From positions 496,001 to 560,000 of the forward strand of contig BTPP01000009.1 of assembly GCA_037102815.1 (NCBI GenBank): a stretch of 64,000 nucleotides of DNA. Reading direction: 5' to 3'. A program made the translations under genes and the position numbers. The notes under the pieces are model-generated. The model was given only the letters and a program-made list of their open reading frames with translations, had not been told where the DNA came from and ran no database searches. Each line of letters starts with the position of its first letter. The stretch's first letter is position 1. This stretch comes from Neurospora intermedia (lineage: Eukaryota; Ascomycota; Sordariomycetes; Sordariales; Sordariaceae). Positions 20,301 through 32,553 of this stretch are shown here, piece after piece.

Positions 20301-22665
20301 CTTTGCGGTCTGGAGTTGAGGGTTGCTGGCGGTGACGGATTAGAATGAGGAATGTTGGACTGGTGAAGCGGGATTAGAGAATAGCAGGTGATATTCGAGG
20401 GAGGAGCTTCACTTATACTTCGATCGATATCCTCATTCCTCGGGCTCATGGCCAGGGAGGGCCGCGCAGAGATCGTCGTACGAACAAGGGGAATACCTGA
20501 CTCCCTCCAGCTCCCTGCCCAAGCCATCGGAACTATCTCTCCCCCATGGGGTACGACATACGGAGTAGGGGAACTCGGCAATCTTTGCCCCTGCTTCAAT
20601 GCCCCTCGTGTTTGGTTGGTCGTATTGTTGATTTCGCAACCTTATATACCTACCTCTATGTACTTCCAGCTACGCTGACATGGATCCATGGGAAAACTGT
20701 GCAAACCCGTCAATTTATCAGTCAGATGTGCATCTTCCCTCTTCCATTCCGTCCATCAAGAAGGTCGCAATCCCTCCCGAAATATGTCTCTCCTGTACAA
20801 TGCACATCCCCAAACCACAGGAGCTCAGCAGGGTAATGGGGTCTCTCGCCCAATCATCAGCAACGCCTCTCCGGCGCCTCATACGAACATTGGTTCAACC
20901 GAACCACATACGTACATCCCTTGCTTACTCAGACAATACATGAGCCTCAGTGCAACTATACCTATGCAAACGACGGGAAACTGGTGTGTACTGTACCTTG
21001 AATTCACTGCTCAGCTCCAGTCGGGTCGTCAGCCGTACGGAAAAAGAAACAATATTTCCCCGGGAATACCTCTGATGAACGCGTTCAGCTCCAGCGCAGC
21101 CTTTATCCTTCTTGGATAAAACTGTCCTGAGAAGGAGGGATGGGAACCATGGACATGAATCCAAAGAAAGAACTCTGCATGTCAATACATTGCGAGTTAC
21201 CGATTTTGCGGGTGGGTGCCGGTGAGATTTCGTGCAACCACACGAGTACTGTATACATCCCGCAAATATATCATGGGACGGGCCGTATTGAGCTTGTTGT
21301 TTGTCAGTAGAGGTAAGCTTGTTTTCAACCCGGCTCGTTTGCGCGTCTTTACCTACCTACCTACCTGCCTACCTAGAGGTACTCTTTGCACGGTACCAAC
21401 AGCAGGAATCAACAAATGGCTGCGGCAAGTCAATAAAGCCCCCTACCTACCTACCTACTTACCTTGAAGCTAACAACGATTTTGGGAGGGAAGAAGGCAA
21501 GTACAACCCAATACTCAGGTATACAATCCGGGCGCGCCATCGAGTACATCCATCCAGTCAATATCATGCAGGTTGCCGCCTGTCGCAGAAAGGATTATTG
21601 GTGGCTTACTACCTACCTCTATATTCTCCGGTTGGCGACAAGACCGCTGCGTCGAGAGTCGATCCTCCATACAATGCGTACCCGGTCGAATTGGGCGGGC
21701 GCCATAGCAATGGGTCGATCAGATCTTGAAACTCCAGACAGGACGTACCTGCTTCCATGGTGACATAAAGTTAAAGTGAATATTGGTTGCCTTCATGATC
21801 TTCTGGGCGGGGGTTTGGGGCTTTTTGGTGGTAGTACGAAAGGGGCAGGGCAGGGCAGTAAACTCGGCGTTACGGCTGAGAAATAAATGCTCCAACTCTG
21901 TGCAGTTTGTACGGTCCCGAGGTTGGAAGTTGAGGCGTAGAATAGGAGGGAGGTCAACCGAAAAACCCCCGTCCCGGTCCATTGAAGTAGAAGGTGGGTC
22001 CACTTCCGTGCAAGTCCAGTCCCCGGCCCCGTCAGTCCGACATTTTGTGGAGCGGTCCGGCTGGATCCCGAGCAGGGTCGAGATTGCCGCAGATTATAGC
22101 TGGTAAGGTTGGTTTCTGACGAATGATGTCTTCTTAATTCTCGGATGAACTGAGCGAAGGTCTACCTAGGCTTTCATTTTCGCCTGTATTCACTATGCCA
22201 GTACAAACTCGTGGCATCCTCACGTTCTGTCATAAACGTCTGGCCTCCATGTTTCAGTTTGGCGAAATGTAGGTGTAGCTGGAGAAAGCGCCAGGGAGTG
22301 CGGAGTGTGGTGAGTGGTGAGTGGTGAGTGGTCTTGGGAGGAAGGAGAGTACCTACCTAAAGAGAAGGGGAAAGGGGAAACTGAGAAGGGGGAAGAAGAG
22401 CTTTGGGAAGTTACCCACCTGATGGAACGCAAAGAGGGGTAAAAATAGGGATTTGAAGCTGAGGTGAAAGATAAATGAACAGTACCTAGCTTATGAATGC
22501 CCGGGACAGAAGTAGCTACCACTAGGTAGAAAAGTGAGGTCCAGAAAGTGCCTATAATCAAATTGCACCTCAGAAGGATCGTTCGTAAAAGAAAACCTTG
22601 TCCACACCCAACTTCATAAGTAAACGAGAAGAAGCTGAGGAGAAACAAAAAAAGTGCAAAAAGTT
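20301..22665. other. Gene-poor region rich in CTACC words
   Basis: No protein gene is supported. TACC-type tetranucleotide runs occur at about 21352-21376 and 21443-21464, and TGAGTGG repeats at 22311-22332. Open frames here are short, lack domains and are low complexity. Confidence 0.6.
21352..21376. repeat. (TACC)n tetranucleotide repeat
   Basis: Run of CTAC/TACC units with one G interruption. A second run lies at about 21443-21464. The same word recurs across the intergenic DNA of the window. Confidence 0.85.
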
Positions 22666-22737
22666 TAGCTGCAACTCGTTTCGATCGAGTGACCTCCGGG
22701 TTATGAGCCCGGCGCGCTTCCGCTGCGCCATGCAGCT
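22666..22737 (-). tRNA. Initiator tRNA-Met (CAT)
   Basis: The minus strand folds into a 72-nt tRNA without intron: acceptor AGCTGCA/TGCAGCT plus discriminator A, D arm GCGCAGCGGAAGCGC, anticodon arm CCGGG-CTCATAA-CCCGG, T arm ACTCG-ATCGAAA-CGAGT. Initiator hallmarks of eukaryotes are all present: an A1-U72 first pair, three G-C pairs at the base of the anticodon loop (GGG...CCC), and A54 and A60 in the T loop in place of TTC. A T-run follows on the minus strand, a normal RNA polymerase III stop. The gene should start translation on cytosolic ribosomes. Confidence 0.95.
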
Positions 22738-24379
22738 GTTTTTGTGGACATGTGAATTTTGAGTCCTGAATAAGTCTATGTATGTATGTTACTAGAACTT
22801 GATTAACTAACCAAGTTAATCGCACACCGCGCCACCTCTGCCATTTGCGCTTCTTCAGTTCTGTGCCGTCGAGCCCATTTCGTTCATTTTGTTTGTTTGG
22901 AGATCCTGCTACGCGTATATGTGTTGATGTATGGGGATCCCACCGCCCTGGATATTGCGCAACATGAGGTCAATCTTGGCTTTCCCACTTAGTCCTCCTG
23001 CTCTTAGCATGCTGATATTGGAAGGAGAAGGATGTCGATAACTGCTGACTGCAAATAAAGCACATCTAATTGATAACGACAGAGTCCTTACAACATTTTT
23101 TCGCCCATCGTTTTGCACAAATTGCTTGCCATAAAGAAAAAAAAAGGTATCGACTCGCATGCTATTCGTGAAGCTGTGAAACAACAAGAAGGTGTTACCC
23201 TATATTATGCACTGGTACCGAAACCTTCTTGCTAATATTGTCACTGGCTTAGTGACATGCTTTGCTATCAAATTTGCCTAGAAATGTGCGTAGGTAGGAA
23301 GTAAGAGAAGAGGTGAACAACAGATCAACATCGGCTGCTCCAAAGGTCTTTGTCGACGACGGTGATTGTAGCTCCAAAAATCAGTACACAGCACTCAGTG
23401 TCATACGATCTACTTCAAGCCGAGCAGACAGCAGACTAAACAGCGAAATGCGCTCATTTACCAATCAGCCTTCAGTCACCACCTCAAAGTCATCATCAAG
23501 CTTGACTGCTTCCCTCAAATGATCAAGCCCCGATCAGCAACGGCGGCGGCGGCGGCGGAAACGTCCCAGTTCCCAACCGCATCAGGTTCTTCGTTTCCAT
23601 CGACTCAACCGCTGACTAACTGCTGAGAGACCAAACGTGAGTTTCTTGCTGAGATCGTTCAAGCCCTTCGTTCCGTCATGACACGCAGTCCTGGACACAG
23701 CTGAAGATAAAGCCGGCACTCTCATGATCCGGCCGACCAAAGCTGAACACCTCCCCACTATAGCCCGCACAATTCATTGCGCTCTCCTCACCTTGGGATA
23801 ACACTGCAGACCGATACTGCGGACTGGAAGGAGAGGGGAAGGGTAAACGAGGTAGCGAAGAATGTGGCGGGTGGTGATGAGGAGGGGGATAAGATGATGT
23901 TGCTGCTCATGGAGTTGGTGAGTGGTGGGATTGGGGCTTTTGACTTGCAGAAGGGGGACTTGAGGGGGATATCGATGCAAAAGGGAGAATGCAGTTGGCG
24001 AGAAGACAGAAGGAAGGAGGGCAGCGATGCATCGATGGTGTGTAACCGCAATTTGGGACACTCATGAGACGAAGGCGGGACACCAGGCCAAAAAGATACT
24101 GTAGTGATGTGGCTATTTTAAAGCTCACAGATCAGAATTCCGTCGGTCGGATCCAATCACGGATATCAAAAAGGTAGAACTGCGAGAAATTGATCCAAGG
24201 TTAGCAAACCGGAACTTGGCGACAAGCTTTTCAATGAAATATCACTCGTGGTAAAGGCAACGTATGTATTCTTCCTTCAGATTAACGAGAAATGATGTTC
24301 GTCATTTTTTTTTCCCTGTGGTCTTGACTTTGACCTATCATCGGAGTCTAATTAAGGTCATCATTTGGAAGACGTTGCC
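22738..24379. other. Intergenic region
   Basis: Contains a (GGC)n run at about 23540-23557. Short frames near 23313-23522 and 23774-24061 have no recognisable domain. Nothing else is supported. Confidence 0.55.
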
Positions 24380-24510
24380 GGTTGGCAGCCTTTTCGGCGG
24401 GGAATCGAACTCGAATCCTCTCATGTGAGTTGGAACAAGGAGGGGGAGCACCCAAGGTATGGAAACTTGCCTTGTGTAAGTGTTTACCGCTGCGCCATGA
24501 TGACGAGACA
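24380..24510 (-). pseudogene. tRNA-like sequence, probably a tRNA relic or SINE head
   Basis: On the minus strand an A-box-like word (TGGCGCAGCGGTAAACAC) is followed about 80 nt later by a B-box-like word (AGTTCGATTCC), and CAAGG/CCTTG could pair between them. The acceptor arms do not match, and the T stem is not complementary. I therefore read it as a decayed tRNA gene or a tRNA-derived short element, not a working tRNA. Confidence 0.3.
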
Positions 24511-25977
24511 CTCGTCAGTATTCTTTTAACTCTGTCCGTTGGAAACAAGCGGTAGGAGGGAGACTGATAAAAGAGGGTTGTGAGTAATTGGGAAGGAAGT
24601 TTCAATGGGTGAAAGGTTCATTGGGTGCGGGATTGCGAGGAAGGAGACACTGGGGTGATAGAGTCGGTGTCGTCATTGTGATGCTGGTTTGGAGGAGGAG
24701 GAGGAGGAAAGAGCGACACATCACGGGAGAGGCAGCAAGCATGGACATTTTTAACTTATTCAATTTTCCACTCGATGTTGGCTTTTTGCTTCTTCATCAC
24801 TCAGCTAGTGGCCATGCAAGACATGTCACCCTACATGTCCAACGCATCACCACTTTGAAATTCGTTTGTTTGGTAGGATGCCAGCTGCATTTACTGCGTA
24901 CATCGGGTGGAAGGCAACGTGCATGTTAAGTGTGGACACCATACATACTGGTAGGCATGCGGACATGGACTTTTCTTTTTGAACTTCGGAATTTATCGAT
25001 CGTTGCCACCTCACAGTCCTCGCTATAATGGCAAAGTTTGAATGAACTAGCGCATGTTGTCCTGTTGAGTGTGCAAAATTGAGTGTTGGAACTTGTGTCG
25101 TTGTAGAATCGATAGTGTTGATGCCGGGAGCAGCGGATTCGGGCGCGAGTGCAACGCTGAGTAACAGTATGCATGCACTAAACAAAAAGCATGTGAGCAA
25201 TCTCAAAACGCCACGGATCAGATTCGATCTCATTCAATAGTAGCTATTTTTGAAAGCGCAGCGAGGCAGTGACTCTAATCTGCCTGTCTGTGATATTGTC
25301 AGATTAGGAGGAGGCAAGAAAACTGAAGAGCTCCAAGATCCGTCCCTTAACAAATAACTATGTACTTAAAGTGAGGGCTGGTTCATTTGACTGTTGTATG
25401 TACTGTGCGCGTTCTAGAACAAAACATTCCATGCATGTCACAAAACCAAGGGTCCTCAAGGGTCCCTGTCCCGCAGCTGCTTTGTGACGTCCAACAGACT
25501 CATTGCAAGGTGGACTTTAAATGAGTTTTTCCGTCACACACACTTTCTCTCTGTGTGTGTGAGAATAAGAGGCTTTCTGGCGAGAGGTGTGAGATGAAGA
25601 GAGTGTTTCGAGAACGTTGCATCCAAATCATATGGGAATGAAAAGTCTCAAAGGTCCGTCGCTTGAGATTTTGCCAGTGGACCAGAATCGGCCAATCGAC
25701 GGTCTCGGACGGTCGCCAACCTTGGCAGGACTTTTTCTTTTCCCTTAGCAGCCCACTTTGCAGGGCCGAGACCACCAATCGCTTTTCAGATGGCCGAAGC
25801 ATGGAGCGGCAAGTGCTCGGATGTGACGGCACTCGGTCGGCTTGACCATGACGTCACAGGCTCAAAGGTCCACAGTACAAAACGGACTTGCACCCGCAAT
25901 TGTTCCGCACAGTTGCGACGGGATTGCTGGGCTTCGGCGTCCCGGTCTTGGCCAGATCATTCTGTTTTTTCTCCCTC

Positions 25978-26018
25978 GTCCTCCTCCTCCTCCTCCTCCT
26001 CCTCCTCCTCCTCCTCCT
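25978..26018. repeat. (CTC)n trinucleotide repeat
   Basis: About thirteen CTC units. Frames across it encode poly-Ser, poly-Pro, poly-Leu, poly-Gly or poly-Glu, which explains several long but meaningless frames here. Confidence 0.95.
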
Positions 26019-28707
26019 GGGCTCCCCAGCCATGGTTCTTTTGAAGGAACCACATCCCGCCCGACCCAGGAAGACGGGAACTTAGCGACGGTGAACGGTA
26101 ATGATGATGGGATCCTGACACCACCACACCCACACCAACATTACTTATGCACACAAGGCGGGGAGAAAAGAGGAGAAAACATGCCGCAATTAAAGAAGGA
26201 CGCCAGCAACGGAAACAATGGGACGAGGCAAAAACGGCAGGAAAGGGGTCTCGGCGGGAGCCAACGGTGCCAAGAGGGCAGAGCTGGGAGCTGAGAACGG
26301 AAAGCCAGGGACCAGTCAGCGAACAGGCACTTGATTGGCTTGGCTCAGGGTTGATCGGCGAGATCGGCAAAAGGGGGTTTTTGTGGGCGCCAAGGTGCTT
26401 GGCCGGCCGATTTGCTTGTTGGGGACTACTAGTACACTACACTAGTACTGTACTCTTACGAACTGCCATGGCAGCTCCCTCCGCAGGCTGGCTTTTCCAA
26501 AGGATCTTTTGCAACTGCAGCCGCACGGGAGATGTGCCAATAGTTTGCGGTAGGACCCTGAATCGTCGTCGACCCTTTATTGAAAGATGGTGAGGGAGGT
26601 ACATATCGATGTAATAGTGTAATTGATAAATGCCCGTGCATAAAAAAGACTGAATCATTCTGAAATCAGCACTTCCTCACCTGGACCCGCGGATGACCCG
26701 AAGTGGGTTGATGCAGTGTCACTCACGATCGGACTCGCAAAGCAATCAGGAAATTTGGCAGACCATCAATTGCTCTGATCAGTTCTAGACCTCTGTCGAT
26801 CTGGCCGGCTCTGTCGGACAAAGCTCAAGCATTCAGGCAAGTCAAAGGGCAAAGTCAGCAGTAGTCAGCAGTCAGCACCAATGCGTTTCGGGGCACCACC
26901 TCTTGTCGTGGTCCGCCAATATGTGCTTAGCTCCGTCTTGGATGAGGCCATCACAAGCTAAAGGGTGGTGTTGCTTGGTCGGAACTGGATCGCGGTGTTC
27001 CACTGGTCCCATTCCCATGCCATTCCCATACGAGTCGGACGCTAAATCTCTCAACGGAGCCGGAGCCGGCGATACGGCCGCAGGAGGAAGGTCGCATATT
27101 GGTGGGCTTTGCCATAATGGAATGGAGATGAGATATGATATCCCAGCGAGATCCCACAGAGCTTATTTCGCCATCCTGGCCATGTGTGTGCATGTCCGGC
27201 ACAACGCAGCGTCTTGGGCTGTCCCCCCTCTTGGCATCATGAAGTTTGCCCACTTGACGGGCCGCTGTGAGTTTGTGCCAAGTCTTTTTGGAGCATGTCG
27301 TTACGTTTCTGACGCCAAACACGAAGGACCAAAAAACATGACAGAAAGTAGAGCGAGTCCAGTCCAGTTACGAGAGTTGAACGGCAATAGCGCAGGGAGG
27401 TGGGAAACACAGAAAAAGAAAGAGAAAATGCCGGGGCGCCTTTAACCTGAACATGTAGAACCGAAGGTGCTACTACACGCACACAGTAACAGAGATCGCC
27501 GAGCCGTGAAAAAGATCACAGTCAATTAAGGGTCCACTAACAGACCCGTCACTTTTCAGTCCCTCCGTCTTCCAGGCAGCTGCCAAAGCACGAGGAGGAA
27601 AAAGGACCTTGGCGCCCGAGACACACACACGTCGATTGGCTGTGGGAGACGATCTGGACGTCCTGAGACGGTGGTCGAAGACGATCAACAATGTTCTAGC
27701 CTTCAATAGAGATTATACCATCCAGTGTCCAGTCGTCGCCCAGTGAACTGTGTCGCCAAAGTCTCACTGTGACGGGAGCTTTGCGCAAGCGAGCAGCGGG
27801 CATGGTGCAGCGAAGGTGTTCGGGGCTCCACCGTGGGACTCACCCACTCCTCCCTCCGTCTCCATCTTATCCCGCCGCGCTACGGTCGGTTGTCAGTCAG
27901 GGGACTATTTGGCCGGGGCTGGCGAGGTGGTTGTTGCTGCCAAAGAAGGTGCAGGGCAGGGGGCATCCGATCGGACCGGCCGCCGCCCACACAAAATGGG
28001 GGAAGGGGTCGGGTGCGGCCTGCCCTGGGAGCAAAAGCCAAGAGAACAGGTGCGACTGAGAGAAACAGAAACTGAAGAGGAAGTGAACTGAAGAAGTGGA
28101 AGGAATAAGGAACTGCAGTGACTTGATGTGGGAAGGGACAATCTGAAGTGAATGACATGACTCGCTCAAGTTCCATGATCACCAAAATGTCACGTTTTCG
28201 TGTCAGTCTGAACACTGCAATGCATGAATGCCTCGACTTGAATAGCCCCGTCCGGGCAACCTGGAAGTATCTCGACCTCCATCCCGCTCCAGCTCCCTCC
28301 TTCCCGCGTTCTCCCAGTAGAGTGGGTGGACAGCGCGGCGGGCGGGACCACCTGCCTGCCCTGCACCGCAGCGATAAGGCGATGGACGCCAGGTACCGCC
28401 CGTGCCGTCCGGCCCACCAGGTAACCACCACCTCCTCACCCACTGTGCCCACTAAAAACCATAACGTAGCCCGACCCGACCCAAAAAATTCCCCGTCACA
28501 AGTGGAAAGTCTACGGCGGGGCCCAGAACAGAATCCCTCCCGAGCTTCCTCGCTCTCAGTGTGTCAGTGTCAGTGCCCTGAACAGCCAGGAGACCGCACT
28601 GGATCTTCCATCCTTCAGTCCACTTGCACTCCCGTCCGTCCTCGGTTTCGTTTTCCGAGAATCTCTGATCACAGATCCTCACTCAGTCATCCGGCCGCCA
28701 ACCACCT

Positions 28708-28732
28708 CACCACCACCACCACCACCACCACC
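28708..28732. repeat. (CAC)n trinucleotide repeat
   Basis: Eight CAC units in the pyrimidine-rich upstream region of the following gene. Confidence 0.9.
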
Positions 28733-29238
28733 AACACCACAAGTTCACAGTCCACACCTTCACACTTTCACCACCCGCACCACTGTTTGTCTACACTATC
28801 CCAGCCAGCAGCCTTCTCTTTCTCTTCCTCGCTTGTCTTCTTCGCGAAACTTCCTCTCCTCCCTCTCTCATCTTGGCTGGATCCCTAGGTCAGGATACAC
28901 TAGACTACCTACATACACTACTGCCTGGGACACAGATCCGCTGATCGGCATTGACACGTCGGCCCCCCCCAGTCCGTCGTTCCTCATCTACCACGCTCGC
29001 CGCACCCACGCCTGCGCACCTGATCCTCGCGAGAATTTTTACGCTTTCTTCTCCGGCCAACCGACCGACCACCCAGCGCATATCGCACCGGTAGCCTCGC
29101 GATAACGGCAACACCCCGCCATCTGCTGTCCGTATCCCGCTGCTGACTACCGCTCGCTACCAAATCGCATACGCACACCCCCACACAAAACACCCCGTCG
29201 ACCGATGACACGAGATCCCCGATTCAAGGCTTAGAACA

Positions 29239-32200
29239 ATGGCGAGTCCGGTGGGGGAGGATAACTGGGTCGACTTTGTCGACCACCAGCTGCGTGGCGC
29301 CACCGACTTCGAAGGCCGCGTCAAAGTCATCGAGACCTTCGGTCGCGCCGTCCAAGCCGAGCCCGGCAGCCTCAAAGTATGGATGGCCTACTGCGAATAC
29401 TTCTGGTCGCTCTATTCCGACTGCCAGCCTGGTAGCGATGCTGGCTGGCCCATGGATGAGCAGCGCGCCGGCTGCGAAACCTTTACCTTAGACCGTGCCC
29501 TCAACCTCTGGCAGGAGGGCTACGAGGCTGTCCAGTACCGTCTTTCAGACAGCCACCAGCTCTGGAATCGCTGGGTTTCCCTCGAGATGGAGCTGCTTGC
29601 CCGCACAGCGACCGAGGCCGGCGTCCGCCGCATCACCCATCTCTTCAAGAATCGACTGGCGGTGCCCCATGCCGCTTGGGATAACACGTCACAGATGTTT
29701 TCTAGCTTCCTCTCCGAGTACAACCGCGTCAACTACGAGTCCGAGATGCTGCACGTTACCGCTAACGCCCGAGACGCCAAGCGTCTGTACGAGATGCGCG
29801 ACCCTTGGGAAATGAAACTCAACCAGGCCCAGAAGGTGGGCGATATCGCGGGCATGAAGGCCATCATGACCGAATACATCGATTGGGAGATTAGGCAGGC
29901 CAAATCAAAAAAAGACCACCACACTTTGCTCAACATCCGCATTTGCCTGGGTCTGTTTTCGCGTGCTCTTACCGGCATCATGTCTTCGGATGAAGCGACC
30001 TGGCTCAACTTCCTCGTTTTCGTCTCAACTTGGCACTCGGACATCAAGATGGGCCGCGTAAAGATCCCCTCGTCCACCCTGCCTAATATGCTGGACGTCC
30101 TTCAGCGCGCTGTGCACCACGTTCCCTGGTCCGGCACTGTCTGGGCCCGCTACATCTTGGCTGCCGAGGAAGCTGGCCTAGGCTTCACTGACATTGAGCG
30201 CATCAAGCACGCAGCGACGAGCTGTGCTCAACTCGATCGTGATGGCATGGGTGGAGTTCTGGAAATGTACTCGGCTTGGTGTGGCTACCTCAAGCGCACC
30301 GCCATGAACCCCAACGCGACTGAAGAAGCCGTTGACCTTGCCGAAGTCGGCCTCCCGTCCGCCCTGGAAGACGTTCGACACTGGGGCAAGCGACGGTACG
30401 GTGATGCTTACCAGGGTGACCCCAACTTCAGGTTAGAAAAGATCTTGATCCAGTTTCTAACCGAAAAGAAGGATGACATTGATGAAGCACGCAACGTATG
30501 GGAACAGCTGTCTGTCATTCCGCTACACGCCAATAGTTACGATTTCTGGCTGGCTTGGTTCCTATGGGAAATGCTCGTCTTTGCCTCTACCAAGAGCAAG
30601 AACCGGAGCCCTACGCCTGCTACCTTGGCCCAAGGATTGCGGGTTCCCTCATTTGCTACTCGTGTTTTCATCAAGGCTCTCAAGGTGCGCACGCTTGACT
30701 GGCCCGAGAGGATCATGGATGTTTATCTTCAGCATTGCAACGATTACGAGCTAGCCGAAACCCTCCGTGAAGCCCAGGACACCATTTACAAGACAAGAAA
30801 GGGCGTTTCCAGGCGTCGCGAGAAGGAGGCTGCCCAAGCACAAGCGGCGGCACAAGCTCAAGCCCAGGCCGCGTACGCGGCACAGGCGGCTCAGGCCCAG
30901 GCCCAGCACCAACCGCAGCTACATCAACAGCAAGAGCAATACCCACAGCAACAATACCAGGATTACCCCATGACAAAGTCCCCGCAAGCTGGCACATCAC
31001 CCGGCTCCAAGAGGAAACGCGAAGATGGTTTTGAGGATGAGGTTGATGATTGTGCCAAGCGGGCAAAGAGTGAAACAACTATGAGTGCGGCTGAGCTCAA
31101 GCGTGACAGGGAAAACACATCGGTCTTTGTTCACAATCTTCCCGAAGGCATTACCCAAACCAAGTTACGACAGTTCTTCCGCGAGTACGGCCACATCAAC
31201 AACATCGACCTCCAAAAGAGTGAAGGTGCCCCGGCAGTGGCGCTGATCGAGTTCAAGTCGCCAGAAGATGCTCGGACAGCTTTGCTCCGCGATGGGAAAC
31301 GCCTCGGCGAATCAGTTATCCAAGTCAGCCCGGCAACCGATTGCACCCTCTTCGTGACCAATTACCCGCCTGAGGCAGATGAGCAGTCTATCCGTGATCT
31401 TTTCAAACATTGTGGTGACATTCACAGTATCCGTTTTCCCAGCCTCAAGTACAACACCAAGCGTCGGTTCTGCTACGTATCCTTCCGCGACCGATCCGCT
31501 GCAGCCGCGGCCACTCAACTCGATGGCAAGCCTTTGGAGGGAGGAAAATACAAGTTGCAGGCCAAGCTCTCCGATCCGGGCCACAGGCAAGTGCGCCAAG
31601 GAGCTCAGGCCGAAGAACGCGAGCTCCATGTGAACAACCTGCCCCGTGCAGCAAGCGAAGAGGACGTCGAGGGTCTCTTCCAAAAGGCCGGCAACGTCGT
31701 CAGCGTCCGTCTGACGCGCAACATGGCAGGTGTTAGCACCGGCACCGCGTTTGTGGTGATGGAAACCAAGGAAGAGGCAGCCAAGGCAATTGAGATATTA
31801 GATAAGGTGATCTTTGGCAACCATCCCCTCAAGGTGGAGGTGTCAAAGCCGCCCACGCGCAAAACCACCGCGACGAGTCGAGCTGACGGTGAAGCCGAAG
31901 GATCGCCCGAGTCTAGCGCCTCCGGGTCGGGACCTAGTCACGTGTCTGGGCCTGAGATTGCCGCCCGTACGATCGCCATTCTTGGCATTCCCGACACGAT
32001 GAACGACGCGCGCGTCCGCTCCATCGTCGCCCCCATCGGCGCCATCAACAAGCTCGTGCTCCACCCGCAGCACGGCGGCGCTGTCGTTGAGTTCGCTGAT
32101 GCGGCGACGGCCGGCAAGGCCTCTCTTGTGATCAATAGTACTGAGATCGAGGGCGGTAAGAAGCTGCGCGTCGGGTCCGTCGGTCAGCTGTTCAAAGAAA

Positions 32201-32553
32201 AGGCCGAGAAGAGGATAGACAGGATCGATCTGCCCCATCAGCAACCGCCAAAAAAGCAGGATGATTCCAAGGCCAGCAAAAAGGGAAAGACCGCCGCGCA
32301 GCTAATGCCGCCGCCGCCACCCATCAGGAGACCGCCTGTGTTGGGCAAAGCGGGGGCCAAGAAAGGCCTCGGGTTCGTCGTTCCTGTCAGCAAGGTGCAG
32401 AAGGAGCAGAACGCTGCTGCTACGGCGGCGGCGAAGGATGGCTTGGGCCCGGAGCAGCAAGTCAACGGTAACGGTCAATCGTCAACAGGCCCACCAGTTG
32501 CTCAGAAAAGCAACGCCGACTTCAAGAAGATGTTCTTGGAGGGGAAGAAGTGA
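29239..32553 (+). CDS. Prp24/SART3-type U4/U6 snRNP assembly factor (HAT repeats plus four RRMs)
   Basis: A single exon of 1104 residues. Residues about 10-510 are helical with HAT-type motifs (WMAYCEYFWSLY, LWNRWVSLEMELLART, WLAWFLWEMLVF). A Gln/Ala-rich low-complexity linker and a basic patch (SKRKRED) follow at about 530-600. Four RNA-recognition motifs come next: TSVFVHNLPEG (about 627), CTLFVTNYPPEA (about 703), RELHVNNLPRAA (about 795) and RTIAILGIPDTM (about 913). The C-terminal end SNADFKKMFLEGKK matches the short Lsm-interaction motif of Prp24. The family re-anneals U4 with U6 snRNA after each round of splicing, working with the Lsm2-8 ring in the nucleus. HAT repeats link it to human SART3, while yeast Prp24 lacks them. 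Confidence 0.92.
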   Translation: MASPVGEDNWVDFVDHQLRGATDFEGRVKVIETFGRAVQAEPGSLKVWMAYCEYFWSLYSDCQPGSDAGWPMDEQRAGCETFTLDRALNLWQEGYEAVQYRLSDSHQLWNRWVSLEMELLARTATEAGVRRITHLFKNRLAVPHAAWDNTSQMFSSFLSEYNRVNYESEMLHVTANARDAKRLYEMRDPWEMKLNQAQKVGDIAGMKAIMTEYIDWEIRQAKSKKDHHTLLNIRICLGLFSRALTGIMSSDEATWLNFLVFVSTWHSDIKMGRVKIPSSTLPNMLDVLQRAVHHVPWSGTVWARYILAAEEAGLGFTDIERIKHAATSCAQLDRDGMGGVLEMYSAWCGYLKRTAMNPNATEEAVDLAEVGLPSALEDVRHWGKRRYGDAYQGDPNFRLEKILIQFLTEKKDDIDEARNVWEQLSVIPLHANSYDFWLAWFLWEMLVFASTKSKNRSPTPATLAQGLRVPSFATRVFIKALKVRTLDWPERIMDVYLQHCNDYELAETLREAQDTIYKTRKGVSRRREKEAAQAQAAAQAQAQAAYAAQAAQAQAQHQPQLHQQQEQYPQQQYQDYPMTKSPQAGTSPGSKRKREDGFEDEVDDCAKRAKSETTMSAAELKRDRENTSVFVHNLPEGITQTKLRQFFREYGHINNIDLQKSEGAPAVALIEFKSPEDARTALLRDGKRLGESVIQVSPATDCTLFVTNYPPEADEQSIRDLFKHCGDIHSIRFPSLKYNTKRRFCYVSFRDRSAAAAATQLDGKPLEGGKYKLQAKLSDPGHRQVRQGAQAEERELHVNNLPRAASEEDVEGLFQKAGNVVSVRLTRNMAGVSTGTAFVVMETKEEAAKAIEILDKVIFGNHPLKVEVSKPPTRKTTATSRADGEAEGSPESSASGSGPSHVSGPEIAARTIAILGIPDTMNDARVRSIVAPIGAINKLVLHPQHGGAVVEFADAATAGKASLVINSTEIEGGKKLRVGSVGQLFKEKAEKRIDRIDLPHQQPPKKQDDSKASKKGKTAAQLMPPPPPIRRPPVLGKAGAKKGLGFVVPVSKVQKEQNAAATAAAKDGLGPEQQVNGNGQSSTGPPVAQKSNADFKKMFLEGKK

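Larger units (their letters stand above)
24511..29238. other. Long gene-poor region upstream of the Prp24/SART3-like gene
   Basis: About 4.7 kb without a supported gene. It includes a CTC array (25978-26018) and a CAC array (28708-28732). The last kilobase is rich in C and T with many CACC and TCCC words and is probably promoter and long 5' UTR. Open frames up to 246 codons occur on both strands but are Ser/Pro/His-rich shadows without domains. Confidence 0.6.

Noticed and set aside
25842-26294. Poly-Pro frame and its reverse poly-Glu frame
   Set aside because: Both come from the CTC array.
28148-28888. 246-codon frame before the Prp24/SART3-like gene
   Set aside because: Ser/Pro/Thr/His-rich translation of pyrimidine-rich leader DNA; no recognisable domain.
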